NCBI GenBank assembly: GCA_030673525.1
Contig: DAOVIY010000008.1
Coordinates: 1 to 14,015, forward strand
Direction: 5' to 3'
Length of the DNA stretch: 14,015 nucleotides
Origin: a bacterium
GTDB taxonomy: Bacteria; Patescibacteriota; Minisyncoccia; UBA6257
Of this stretch, positions 7,716-14,015 are shown piece after piece. A program made the translations under genes and the position numbers. Under the pieces are notes generated by a model. The model searched no databases, had not been told where the DNA came from, and was given only the letters and a program-made list of their open reading frames with translations. The first letter of the stretch is position 1; the number at the start of each line of letters is the position of its first letter.

Positions 7716-8624
7716 TTACAATTGAAGAAAAATATTCTCCATTAAAAGTTGCTTATTAATATTGGTATCTGTTATTAAATAAATAGCTTTTAAAATATTG
7801 TCCATTAATTTTATTTTCTTCTCAGGTGTTATATTTAATTCTTTTAAATACTTATCAGACTTCAATACCCTTAGCCATTCTTCCAAAGTGCTCCTTAATC
7901 TTCCGTTATTTTCCGTTATTTTTTGGAAATAAACCGATTGTTTGGCAAAATTCTGATTAAGAATCTCTATTAAATCTTTTCTTTTTTGATCTAATCCTTT
8001 TTTATAATCTTTATCTAATAAATTTATAGCTTTTCCAATTTTTCCATCAGCTCTTTCTGTAATTTCTTCTGCTTCAGTTAAGGATAAAGAATAATGTTTT
8101 TGTAAAAAATCAACAATCTTTTTATTTGCCGCCATTGTAAATCTTAAAGGTAAAACCCTAGATCGTATTGTTTCCAAAAGCCTCTTTGGGGCATTTGAAA
8201 CCAAAATAATAATATTATTATCTCGTGGCTCTTCTAATGTTTTTAAAAGAGCATTTTGGCAATCTTCGGTCATTTTATCAGCCTCGTTGATAATAAGAAT
8301 TTTCAAAGAAGAAATTTGTGGATGATAAAATAAGAATTTTAAACCATCGCGAATCTGCTCTATCTTTACACTATTCTCTTCAGGCTCAATCACCATTAAA
8401 TCCGGATGATATCCTTTTTTAATCATTGTGCAACTGCTACATTTTTCGCATCTTCCCCAACCATTCCTATCATGACAAAGCAATGTTTTACTAAATACTT
8501 CAGCAGTTGTCATTTTCCCAACTGACTCTTCCCCCCAAAAAAGAAGATTCTGAACCAATCTTTTATCAGAATCAAAAAATCTTTCTAAAAAAGTTGTCGC
8601 CCCATCATTCCTAAAAAAAACCAT
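7716..8624 (-). CDS. holB: DNA polymerase III delta' subunit (clamp-loader AAA+ protein)
   Basis: Delta' is the stator of the clamp loader that opens and loads the beta sliding clamp at replication forks. The 302 residues carry a P-loop-like GEESVGKM (31-38). The position after GK is Met rather than Thr or Ser, consistent with a delta'-type subunit that does not hydrolyse ATP. Four cysteines, C50, C59, C62 and C65, form the zinc module at the same spacing as in E. coli delta'. Further motifs are INEADKMT (112-119), NALLKTLEEP (124-133) and the sensor/arginine-finger region TIRSRVLPLRF (152-162), where the family usually has SRC. The C-terminal part is helical and poorly conserved. A gamma/tau subunit is the alternative, but that would normally have an intact P-loop and be longer. 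The gene lies between mreB2 and frr. Confidence 0.88.
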   Translation of the reverse strand: MVFFRNDGATTFLERFFDSDKRLVQNLLFWGEESVGKMTTAEVFSKTLLCHDRNGWGRCEKCSSCTMIKKGYHPDLMVIEPEENSVKIEQIRDGLKFLFYHPQISSLKILIINEADKMTEDCQNALLKTLEEPRDNNIIILVSNAPKRLLETIRSRVLPLRFTMAANKKIVDFLQKHYSLSLTEAEEITERADGKIGKAINLLDKDYKKGLDQKRKDLIEILNQNFAKQSVYFQKITENNGRLRSTLEEWLRVLKSDKYLKELNITPEKKIKLMDNILKAIYLITDTNINKQLLMENIFLQL

Positions 8625-8676
8625 AACAATTAATCTTTAATTCCCAATTTTAAATTTTTAATCAATCCTCCGAACC

Positions 8677-9684
8677 TTATCGATAAGTAGTAATACTTTT
8701 TTTGTAAAGATCTAAATTATCCAAAATAACCCCTGTGCCTTTAGCCACAGAATAAAGAGGCTCATCAGCAGTATAGCTTGGTACGCCTGTTATTTTTGTA
8801 ATTAATTCATTAATATTATTTAATAATGCTCCACCACCAGCTATAATCATTCCCCTTTCCATAATATCAGCAGCTAGCTCTGGCGGGGTTTCTGATAAAA
8901 CAGATTTTATAGCTTGAATTATTTCTTTCAAGGGGCTATCTATTGCCTCGGCAATTTCATTGGAATTAATTATAATATTCTTTGGTAACCCTTCTGTTAA
9001 ATCTAATCCCCTAATTTCTAACTCGTTTTTATTTTTTGTGGCTAAAGCTGATCCAATTTTAATTTTTATTTCTTCTGCTGTTCTTTCTCCGATCGCTAAA
9101 TTATATTTTTTCTTTATATAATCAGTAATAGCTTCATCCATTTTATTCCCAGCTACTCTTACTGATGACCAAGCTACTATACCGCCCAAAGAAATCACTG
9201 CAACTTCTGTAGTACCTCCTCCAATATTTACTAACATATTACCTCCTGCAGAATTTATCGGAACTCCTGTTCCTAAAGCCGCTAAAATAGGTTCTCTGGC
9301 AACATACGCTTCTTTGGCGCCAGCTTGCCTTGCCGCCCCAATAACAGCTCGCCTTTCTGTGGATGTAATACCTACTGGAACAGAAATAATAAGATCCGGC
9401 TTAAACAATTTCCAAGGTCCTATAACTTTATTTATAAAATATTTTAACATCGCCGCTGTAACCTGATAATCAGCAATTACTCCATCTTTCAATGGTTTAT
9501 ATGTTTTAATAACCTCTGGTGTTCTTCCTAACATTTCACGGGCCTCTGCACCTATGGCTAATATTTTATTATTATCAACAGCAATAGCCACCACTGATGG
9601 CTCATTTATTACTATTCCTTTGTGTGGAATAAATACCAAAGTATTTGCTGTTCCCAAATCTATTCCTATTTTACGAATAACCAT
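8677..9684 (-). CDS. mreB: Second MreB/Mbl-like actin homologue with altered phosphate-2 motif
   Basis: This 335-residue paralogue of the MreB downstream (4847-5905) has the complete actin-like fold. Phosphate-1 is D9-LGTANT, followed by VINEPSVVAI (25-34), SVPVGITSTERRAV (101-114) and the catalytic Glu E131 in REP. The adenosine motif is IAGGGALL (281-288). The phosphate-2 motif reads VN153-IGGGTTE: Asn replaces the near-invariant Asp (codon AAT, 9226-9228). In actin, Hsp70 and ParM the equivalent Asp helps position magnesium and the hydrolytic water, so ATP turnover may be slowed; that consequence is inference. It lacks the N-terminal extension of the other copy and begins MVIRKIGIDLGT. It follows murA after 9 bases, so its expression is tied to precursor synthesis rather than to mreCD. 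It could be a filament-stabilising or accessory MreB. Confidence 0.93.
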   Translation of the reverse strand: MVIRKIGIDLGTANTLVFIPHKGIVINEPSVVAIAVDNNKILAIGAEAREMLGRTPEVIKTYKPLKDGVIADYQVTAAMLKYFINKVIGPWKLFKPDLIISVPVGITSTERRAVIGAARQAGAKEAYVAREPILAALGTGVPINSAGGNMLVNIGGGTTEVAVISLGGIVAWSSVRVAGNKMDEAITDYIKKKYNLAIGERTAEEIKIKIGSALATKNKNELEIRGLDLTEGLPKNIIINSNEIAEAIDSPLKEIIQAIKSVLSETPPELAADIMERGMIIAGGGALLNNINELITKITGVPSYTADEPLYSVAKGTGVILDNLDLYKKSITTYR

Positions 9685-9693
9685 ATTATTAAA

Positions 9694-10968
9694 TTATTGT
9701 TCTATTCTTTTAATATTGGCTCCTAATTTTTTAAATCTTTCATCAATCCTTTCATATCCTCTATCTATCTGATAAGCATTTTTAATTACTGTTTTTCCTT
9801 TGGCTAAAAGCGCGGCTATAACTAAACTGATACCTGATCTGATATCCAAAGAATTAATATCCTGCGCATATAATGGAGTTGGTCCGGTAATCAATGCTCT
9901 GTGTGGATCTGCTATAATAGCATTTGCGCCCATTTTAATCAACTCGTCAATATATTTTAACCTGCCATCAAACATTGTATCAAATATCAAACTTGTGCCA
10001 TTAACCTGAGTTGCCAAAACTCCAAAAGGAGACTGCAAGTCTGTAGGAATGCCAGGATATGGTTGTGTTTGAATCTTTATGCCACTTAAGCTAAATGAAG
10101 GAAATATTAATATATCAAAATATAATCCCCTGTTAGAACGTATGTTTATCTTTACTCCAATCTCCTCTAATTTTTTAATTACTAAATCCAAGTGGTCTAA
10201 GCGAACATTTTTAATTAAAATCTTACTGCGTAGAGCAGCTGCTAAAATCATAAATGTTCCTGCTTCAATTGGGTCTGGGATAATTTTATGCGAAGCACCT
10301 GAAAGTTTCTTTTTTCCCATTATTTCATAAACATGCGGAGAAATAACTTTAATTTTAGCGCCCATTTTTCTCAAAAAAACAACCAGATCTTCAACATGAG
10401 GCTCTAATGCTCCAACCTTTAATATAGTTTTTCCAGGTGTTAAAGATGCTAACATTAATATATTCTCAGTGGCAGTAACACTAAATTCTTTTAAAATAAC
10501 TTCGCCGTTATGAATATTTGCGCCATTATAATAATAAAATGTTGATGTTTTTCTTACCTTCACTCCTAACTGCGAAAGAGCGTCCAAATGAGCGTCAATA
10601 GAACGGACTCCAATCAAACAACCTCCTGGTTGAGCTAATTTAAATCTTTTAAAACGATGCAATAAAGAAGGAATTAAAAGAACAGAAGCCCTTAGTTTTT
10701 TTACTAAAGATTGATCAATTTTCTTTAAATTTAAATTTTTCGGATTAATTCTTACCTTTCTTTTTCCTATCCACTCCACTTTTCCTCCAAAGCTTTCAAT
10801 AATTTCCAAAAGCCTTTTCACATCCTCAATTAATGGAATATTATCAATTACAGAAGGCTCTTTTGTTAAAAGAGTAGCTGCTAAAATAGGCATAGCAGCA
10901 TTTTTTGAACCCCTAACTTCTATCTCGCCTTTTAATGATTTTCCTCCTTGTATAACAAAACACTGCAT
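9694..10968 (-). CDS. murA: UDP-N-acetylglucosamine 1-carboxyvinyltransferase
   Basis: MurA transfers enolpyruvate from PEP to UDP-GlcNAc, the first committed step of peptidoglycan synthesis, in the cytoplasm. The 424 residues (family about 420) show the substrate-binding SKNAAMPIL (21-29), R93 in KLRASVLL, and the catalytic loop QPGGCLIGVRSIDAH (113-127) with the active-site C117. That residue corresponds to E. coli C115 and is the target of fosfomycin. Also visible are TATENILMLA, a PTDLQSPFG segment with the catalytic-site Asp, MFDGRLKYIDEL, and DIRSGISLVIAAL near the C-terminus. All key residues look intact, so the organism probably makes its own wall precursor and should be fosfomycin sensitive at the enzyme level. 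The gene starts 5 bases after the amidohydrolase stop and ends 9 bases before mreB2, giving a tight three-gene run. Confidence 0.97.
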   Translation of the reverse strand: MQCFVIQGGKSLKGEIEVRGSKNAAMPILAATLLTKEPSVIDNIPLIEDVKRLLEIIESFGGKVEWIGKRKVRINPKNLNLKKIDQSLVKKLRASVLLIPSLLHRFKRFKLAQPGGCLIGVRSIDAHLDALSQLGVKVRKTSTFYYYNGANIHNGEVILKEFSVTATENILMLASLTPGKTILKVGALEPHVEDLVVFLRKMGAKIKVISPHVYEIMGKKKLSGASHKIIPDPIEAGTFMILAAALRSKILIKNVRLDHLDLVIKKLEEIGVKINIRSNRGLYFDILIFPSFSLSGIKIQTQPYPGIPTDLQSPFGVLATQVNGTSLIFDTMFDGRLKYIDELIKMGANAIIADPHRALITGPTPLYAQDINSLDIRSGISLVIAALLAKGKTVIKNAYQIDRGYERIDERFKKLGANIKRIEQ

Positions 10969-10973
10969 ACAAA

Positions 10974-12551
10974 TTAATTTTTTATTTTTCTTATAGTTCT
11001 CCCGTATCTCTCTTCTGTCAATATTCCTTTATGATAAGCTAATCCTCCATTAATAATCACTGTCTCTATACCATCAGGATACTGAAAAGGATTTTTTAAT
11101 GTGGATTTATCATTAATTCTTTTAGGATTAAAAATAACAACATCAGCCCAAAAATCTTTTTTTAATAACCCTCTATTATTCAATCCTACTTTTTTTGCCA
11201 CCTTTCCAGTAATTTTATGAATTCCTTCTTCCCAAGATAAAAGCTCTTTTTCTCTCACATAATGCCCAAGAAACTTAGGAAAAGTGCCAAAAGTTCGTGG
11301 ATGAACCCAAATTCCCCTTTTCCCACTTTCTATATCACTAAAACCGCTATTAGAAGAAATAAAAGAATATGGTGATTTTAATCCATCCTCAATATTTTTT
11401 TCTAAAAGATTTTTTGTAAAAATAACTATTCTATCCTCACATGTCTCAATAACTTTTAACAAAGCTTCTTCCAAAGTCATATTAAACCCATTAGCGATTT
11501 CTTCCAATGTCTTGCCAGAAAACCACCAACGCTGACCACTATCAGCTATAAGAATATCTTTATAAAGATATTTTTTTCTTTTAATATCTTGAATAATCTT
11601 TTTTCTCATAACCTCGTCATTAATGTTTTTCAAAAGGACCTCTCTGCCTCCTATTGCTACCCATTCTGGAAGAATTAAATAAAGTACTTTAGCATTACTG
11701 TCATAAGGGAATAAATCAAAATTAATTAACTCAGTTCCTTTATTTGCTTTTTTTATCATCTTTAGGGCCTCTGCAAAATTCTCAAAATTAGGCTTGCCTT
11801 CAACAAAAAGATGGGATATTTCAATTGATAATTGCCCTTTTTCTGCAACCTCAATTATTTCTTGAACGCTAATTAAAAAATCTTCAGCTTGATTACGAAG
11901 ATGAAAAGCCAAATATCCATTTTTGTCTTTTACTACTTTTGCTACTTCTAAAATCTCACTAATGCCAACCATCTGTTCTGATGCATATCCTAAACCAAAA
12001 GACACACCTAAAGCGCCCTGTTCAATTCCCAGGCTAACTACTAATTTTAGTTTTTCTAATTCTTCTTTTGTTAAATTTCTAAATTCTCCCTGAGTAAATT
12101 CTGAACGTAAAGTTCCCCATCCTATTAAAGTGGCAAAATTAACTGCCAACTTTTTTTTATCCAAGAAACTTAGAAAACCTTTGATTTCTCTCCAGTTTAT
12201 ATTTATACGATTAGAATCAGCCCATCTTTGTATAGAAGCTAAAGAACCAGAAATTAAAGGCGCTAATGATGCCCCGCTGTTTCCACATATAACAGTACAT
12301 ATGCCCTGACGAATTAAATTGTCTGCACTAGGTAAAGTAAAAATATCTAAATAATGATCTGCCTCATTATCAATATCTATAAAACCTGGACAAATAAATC
12401 TATTTTCTGCGTTAATTTCAGTTATTGCCTTTTCATCTTTTAAATCACCAAATTCTACAATCTTTCCATTTTTAATCCCAATATCAATATCTTTGGCAGT
12501 CGCCCCACTCCCATCAAACACTTTTCCATTTTTAATTAAAATATCAAACAT
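10974..12551 (-). CDS. D-aminoacylase-family amidohydrolase with degenerate metal site
   Basis: The 525-residue product aligns by eye along its length with N-acyl-D-amino-acid deacylases of the amidohydrolase superfamily. It has an N-terminal beta part (MFDILIKNGKVFDGSGA), a TIM-barrel core, and a C-terminal segment with HPRTFGTFPKFLGHYVRE (417-434), RGLLKKDFWADVVIFNP (460-476) and NGGLAYHKGIL. The metal site is badly altered. The usual H-x-H after GFID is D61-N-E63, the bridging Cys of GNCG is S92 (GNSG), and the catalytic Asp of SDG is N401 (SSNS). H217 (FHLRN) and H247 (ISHLF) remain. Hydrolysis by the standard mechanism therefore looks unlikely, although an unusual metal site cannot be excluded. 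It may be a pseudoenzyme or binding protein, or act on another substrate. Position next to murA hints at a link to D-amino acids of the wall, which is inference only. The frame is intact and the flanking motifs are conserved, so it does not look like a decaying gene. Confidence 0.85.
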   Translation of the reverse strand: MFDILIKNGKVFDGSGATAKDIDIGIKNGKIVEFGDLKDEKAITEINAENRFICPGFIDIDNEADHYLDIFTLPSADNLIRQGICTVICGNSGASLAPLISGSLASIQRWADSNRININWREIKGFLSFLDKKKLAVNFATLIGWGTLRSEFTQGEFRNLTKEELEKLKLVVSLGIEQGALGVSFGLGYASEQMVGISEILEVAKVVKDKNGYLAFHLRNQAEDFLISVQEIIEVAEKGQLSIEISHLFVEGKPNFENFAEALKMIKKANKGTELINFDLFPYDSNAKVLYLILPEWVAIGGREVLLKNINDEVMRKKIIQDIKRKKYLYKDILIADSGQRWWFSGKTLEEIANGFNMTLEEALLKVIETCEDRIVIFTKNLLEKNIEDGLKSPYSFISSNSGFSDIESGKRGIWVHPRTFGTFPKFLGHYVREKELLSWEEGIHKITGKVAKKVGLNNRGLLKKDFWADVVIFNPKRINDKSTLKNPFQYPDGIETVIINGGLAYHKGILTEERYGRTIRKIKN

Positions 12552-12557
12552 AAATAT

Positions 12558-12586
12558 ATTTTACAATAAAATGACTCTAAAGTCCA
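12558..12586 (-). promoter_or_regulatory. Likely promoter for the amidohydrolase-murA-mreB2 run
   Basis: On the minus strand, TGGACT (12581-12586, 4 of 6 matches to TTGACA) is followed after 17 bases by TAAAAT (12558-12563, 5 of 6 matches to TATAAT). The whole element fits inside the 43-base gap between folD and the amidohydrolase. Six bases separate the -10 from the amidohydrolase ATG, so the predicted transcription start falls on or beside the A of the start codon and the mRNA would be leaderless. The match was made by eye, and AT-rich spacers yield -10-like hexamers readily. Confidence 0.4.
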
Positions 12587-12594
12587 TTTGACAT

Positions 12595-13422
12595 TTAATC
12601 CTCATTTTTTACTAATTCTAATAGATTTTTAAATAAAAAGACCACGCATAAAGGCCCTATTCCACCAGGAACAGGAGTAATAAACCCTGCTTTATTTTTT
12701 ACTGAATTAAAATCACAATCGCCTTTTAATTTACCATCTTCGGAAACAACTGCGGTATCAAAAATAACAGCTTCTTTTTTTATTAAATCTCCAGTTATTA
12801 ACCCTGGTTTTCCAGCGCTGGAAATAATAATATCTGCTTTGCTTATAAATTTTTCTAAATCTTTTGTTTTACTATTAGCTGTTATAACTGTTCCCCTCTG
12901 GCTAATAAACCATAAACTAACTGGCTTTCCCACTAATCGGCCACGTCCAATAATTAAAATATTTTTCCCCTCTATATCAATCTTATATTTTTCTAATAAA
13001 TATTTAATGCTCGCAAGCACTGGCGGCAATATTTCTAATCTTTGAGTATAAAAACTTCCTAAATTTCTTTCGCATAAAACATCTGGGTCTTTCCCAGGCA
13101 AAATCGCATTTAAAACAACTTGCGTGTTTATTGAAGATGGTAAAGGTAATTGCACTATTATTCCGCGATTGTAAGTAATACGACATATTTCCCCTACTTT
13201 TTTCCTTAATTCCTTTGTTTTAATAGAATCTATGTATTGATATATTCGCGTATCAATTCCTATTTCCTTAGCTACTTTTTCTTTTTGTTTTATATATGAT
13301 AAAGAAGCTGGATCATTTCCCACTAAAACAACGGCTAAACGGATTTTTTTAGGAATCTTTTTCCGTTCTTCCTTTAATTCCTTGATTATGTCTTGAGCTA
13401 ATTTTTTACCATCAACTATCAT
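12595..13422 (-). CDS. folD: Bifunctional methylenetetrahydrofolate dehydrogenase/cyclohydrolase
   Basis: FolD interconverts 5,10-methylene-, 5,10-methenyl- and 10-formyl-tetrahydrofolate, supplying one-carbon units for purines and formyl-Met. The 275 residues have the expected layout: catalytic N-domain (1-140) and NADP-binding domain (about 145-250). Active-site residues visible are Y43 and K47 (the Y-x-x-x-K motif), Q91 in VQLPLP, and D114. The nucleotide-binding loop is GRGRLVGKP (159-167), and TPVPGGIGPL (249-258) closes the substrate site. Two conserved patches differ from the common form: DVDG is replaced by DPDV (112-115), and PCTP by PPVL (133-136). The main catalytic side chains are kept, so activity is likely. 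The gene begins 6 bases after the upstream beta-CASP gene and has no Shine-Dalgarno sequence. It precedes the amidohydrolase after a 43-base gap that holds a likely promoter. Confidence 0.93.
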   Translation of the reverse strand: MIVDGKKLAQDIIKELKEERKKIPKKIRLAVVLVGNDPASLSYIKQKEKVAKEIGIDTRIYQYIDSIKTKELRKKVGEICRITYNRGIIVQLPLPSSINTQVVLNAILPGKDPDVLCERNLGSFYTQRLEILPPVLASIKYLLEKYKIDIEGKNILIIGRGRLVGKPVSLWFISQRGTVITANSKTKDLEKFISKADIIISSAGKPGLITGDLIKKEAVIFDTAVVSEDGKLKGDCDFNSVKNKAGFITPVPGGIGPLCVVFLFKNLLELVKNED

Positions 13423-13428
13423 AAAAAA

Positions 13429-14015
13429 TTAAAAATTAAGTGTTTCTCCTTTCTCAACAATTTTAACCTTTTTATGCATTTTTTTAAATTCTTCTGGAAA
13501 TTCAGTATGAATAGGAATAACTATTTCTGGCTGAATCTTTTTTATGAATTCAGTTAATTCTTTTCCACTAATATGCCCAGAAATATGGGTTCTTTCAAAA
13601 ACCTTTTTTATTATACCATCTTCGTCTTTTTCATTTTTCAATCCTTGCATATTAAAATGCTTAATCCAATTAATAAATCTTTCTTCGGAAATTTCCATTT
13701 CTTCATCATGAGGCTCTGTAATAGCCCTTAAATAATAGCTTTCTTTGCCTGGTTGAATATCAATTAATTCCTGAACTTGATAAAAATTTAAAACCAGCAT
13801 AAACTTTTTTTTATTCTTCTTTATGTCCTCGCTATTGCAAGTCTTATAATTCTTTAACAAATCCCTCTCCCATTTTTTAAAAGTGATCTTTCTTTTGGCA
13901 TAAAGCATAACATTCTGTAAATCTGCTTTCTTTATGCCCTTCTCTCTTAATACTCCCTCTTTTTCTAACACAGCAAGGTAATTAAAGTAATTATAAGGAA
14001 GAGCGATTATACGTT
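13429..14015 (-). CDS. Beta-CASP metallo-beta-lactamase-fold protein, RNase J-like (5' end outside window)
   Basis: The frame is open to the right edge of the window, so only the C-terminal 194 residues are seen. A GTG at 13971 is in frame but is not the natural start, because sequence reading IIALPYNYFNYLAVLEKEG precedes it. Diagnostic C-terminal motifs are THISGH (codons about 13573-13590), followed by KELTEFIKKIQPEIVIPIHTE (to about 13501). These correspond to the S-G-H and I-P-x-H metal-ligand segments of beta-CASP nucleases. The stretch ELIDIQPGKESYYLRA then EPHDEEMEI is also typical of RNase J-like proteins of this group. The likely role is RNA processing or decay in the cytoplasm. The N-terminal HxHxDH zinc motif lies outside the window, so activity and exact subfamily (RNase J versus a related MBL exonuclease) cannot be judged. 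The gene ends 6 bases before folD. Confidence 0.8.
   Translation of the reverse strand, partial: RIIALPYNYFNYLAVLEKEGVLREKGIKKADLQNVMLYAKRKITFKKWERDLLKNYKTCNSEDIKKNKKKFMLVLNFYQVQELIDIQPGKESYYLRAITEPHDEEMEISEERFINWIKHFNMQGLKNEKDEDGIIKKVFERTHISGHISGKELTEFIKKIQPEIVIPIHTEFPEEFKKMHKKVKIVEKGETLNF

Noticed and set aside
7901..7920. Tandem 10-bp repeat TTCCGTTATT inside holB
   Set aside because: It has only two copies, 10 bp is not a multiple of three, and the holB frame reads through intact. It is probably chance or a trivial duplication.
8666..8670. GGAGG (minus strand) after mreB2 as a ribosome binding site
   Set aside because: The next ATG (holB, 8624) is about 40 bases away. The TTG just after it would give only an 11-codon frame.
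8676..8687. Perfect 12-bp palindrome CTTATCGATAAG at the mreB2 stop codon
   Set aside because: It has no loop and no following T-tract on the minus strand, so it is not a terminator, and one 12-bp palindrome in 14 kb is within chance.
13429..13971. Treating the GTG at 13971 as a complete 180-codon gene start
   Set aside because: The frame stays open to the window edge with protein-like sequence, and the motifs are only the C-terminal half of a beta-CASP protein, so the gene is cut by the window.
1..14015. Alternative genetic code (UGA as Gly or Trp), as in some CPR lineages
   Set aside because: UGA terminates greA, mreB, mreC and mreD exactly at close or overlapping operon junctions, and no frame needs a UGA read-through.

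Overview
The window is an AT-rich stretch (roughly one third G+C by eye) in which every convincing gene lies on the minus strand. The genes are packed almost end to end: most spacers are 0-50 bases, two junctions are ATGA overlaps, and the largest gap (about 160 bases) holds a possible 31-codon gene. Several genes end in UGA (greA, mreB, mreC, mreD), so UGA is a stop here and the standard bacterial code applies. The low G+C, short proteins, compact polycistronic layout, two MreB paralogues, a D-aminoacylase-like protein beside murA, and the sequence style of FolD and LysRS suggest a Patescibacteria/CPR organism, probably Parcubacteria-like. That placement is inference; no rRNA or marker gene in the window settles it.

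In transcription order (right to left) the window begins with the 3' part of a beta-CASP metallo-beta-lactamase-fold (RNase J-like) gene, then folD and a D-aminoacylase-family amidohydrolase. Next come murA (first committed step of peptidoglycan synthesis) and a first mreB paralogue (called mreB2 here). A block of general housekeeping genes follows: holB (DNA polymerase III delta'), frr (ribosome recycling factor) and rseP (site-2 protease), then the small basic ORF. A likely promoter precedes the canonical shape cluster mreB-mreC-mreD-mrdA(PBP2). That cluster runs on with overlaps into greA and then lysS, which is cut by the left edge of the window.

Functionally this is mainly a cell-envelope and cell-shape locus. 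MurA makes precursor, MreB/MreC/MreD organise the elongation machinery, and PBP2 cross-links the wall. It is interleaved with replication, translation, transcription-fidelity and one-carbon genes. RodA, the usual glycosyltransferase partner of PBP2, is not in the window: mrdA is followed directly by greA.

The points most worth a second look are: the D-aminoacylase homologue, which has lost most of its metal-site residues; the second MreB, in which the conserved phosphate-2 Asp is Asn; the lack of any Shine-Dalgarno sequence before all 13 main gene starts; a promoter placed so that the amidohydrolase mRNA could be leaderless; and the small basic ORF. I see no CRISPR array, tRNA, rRNA, insertion sequence, convincing rho-independent terminator or defence system.
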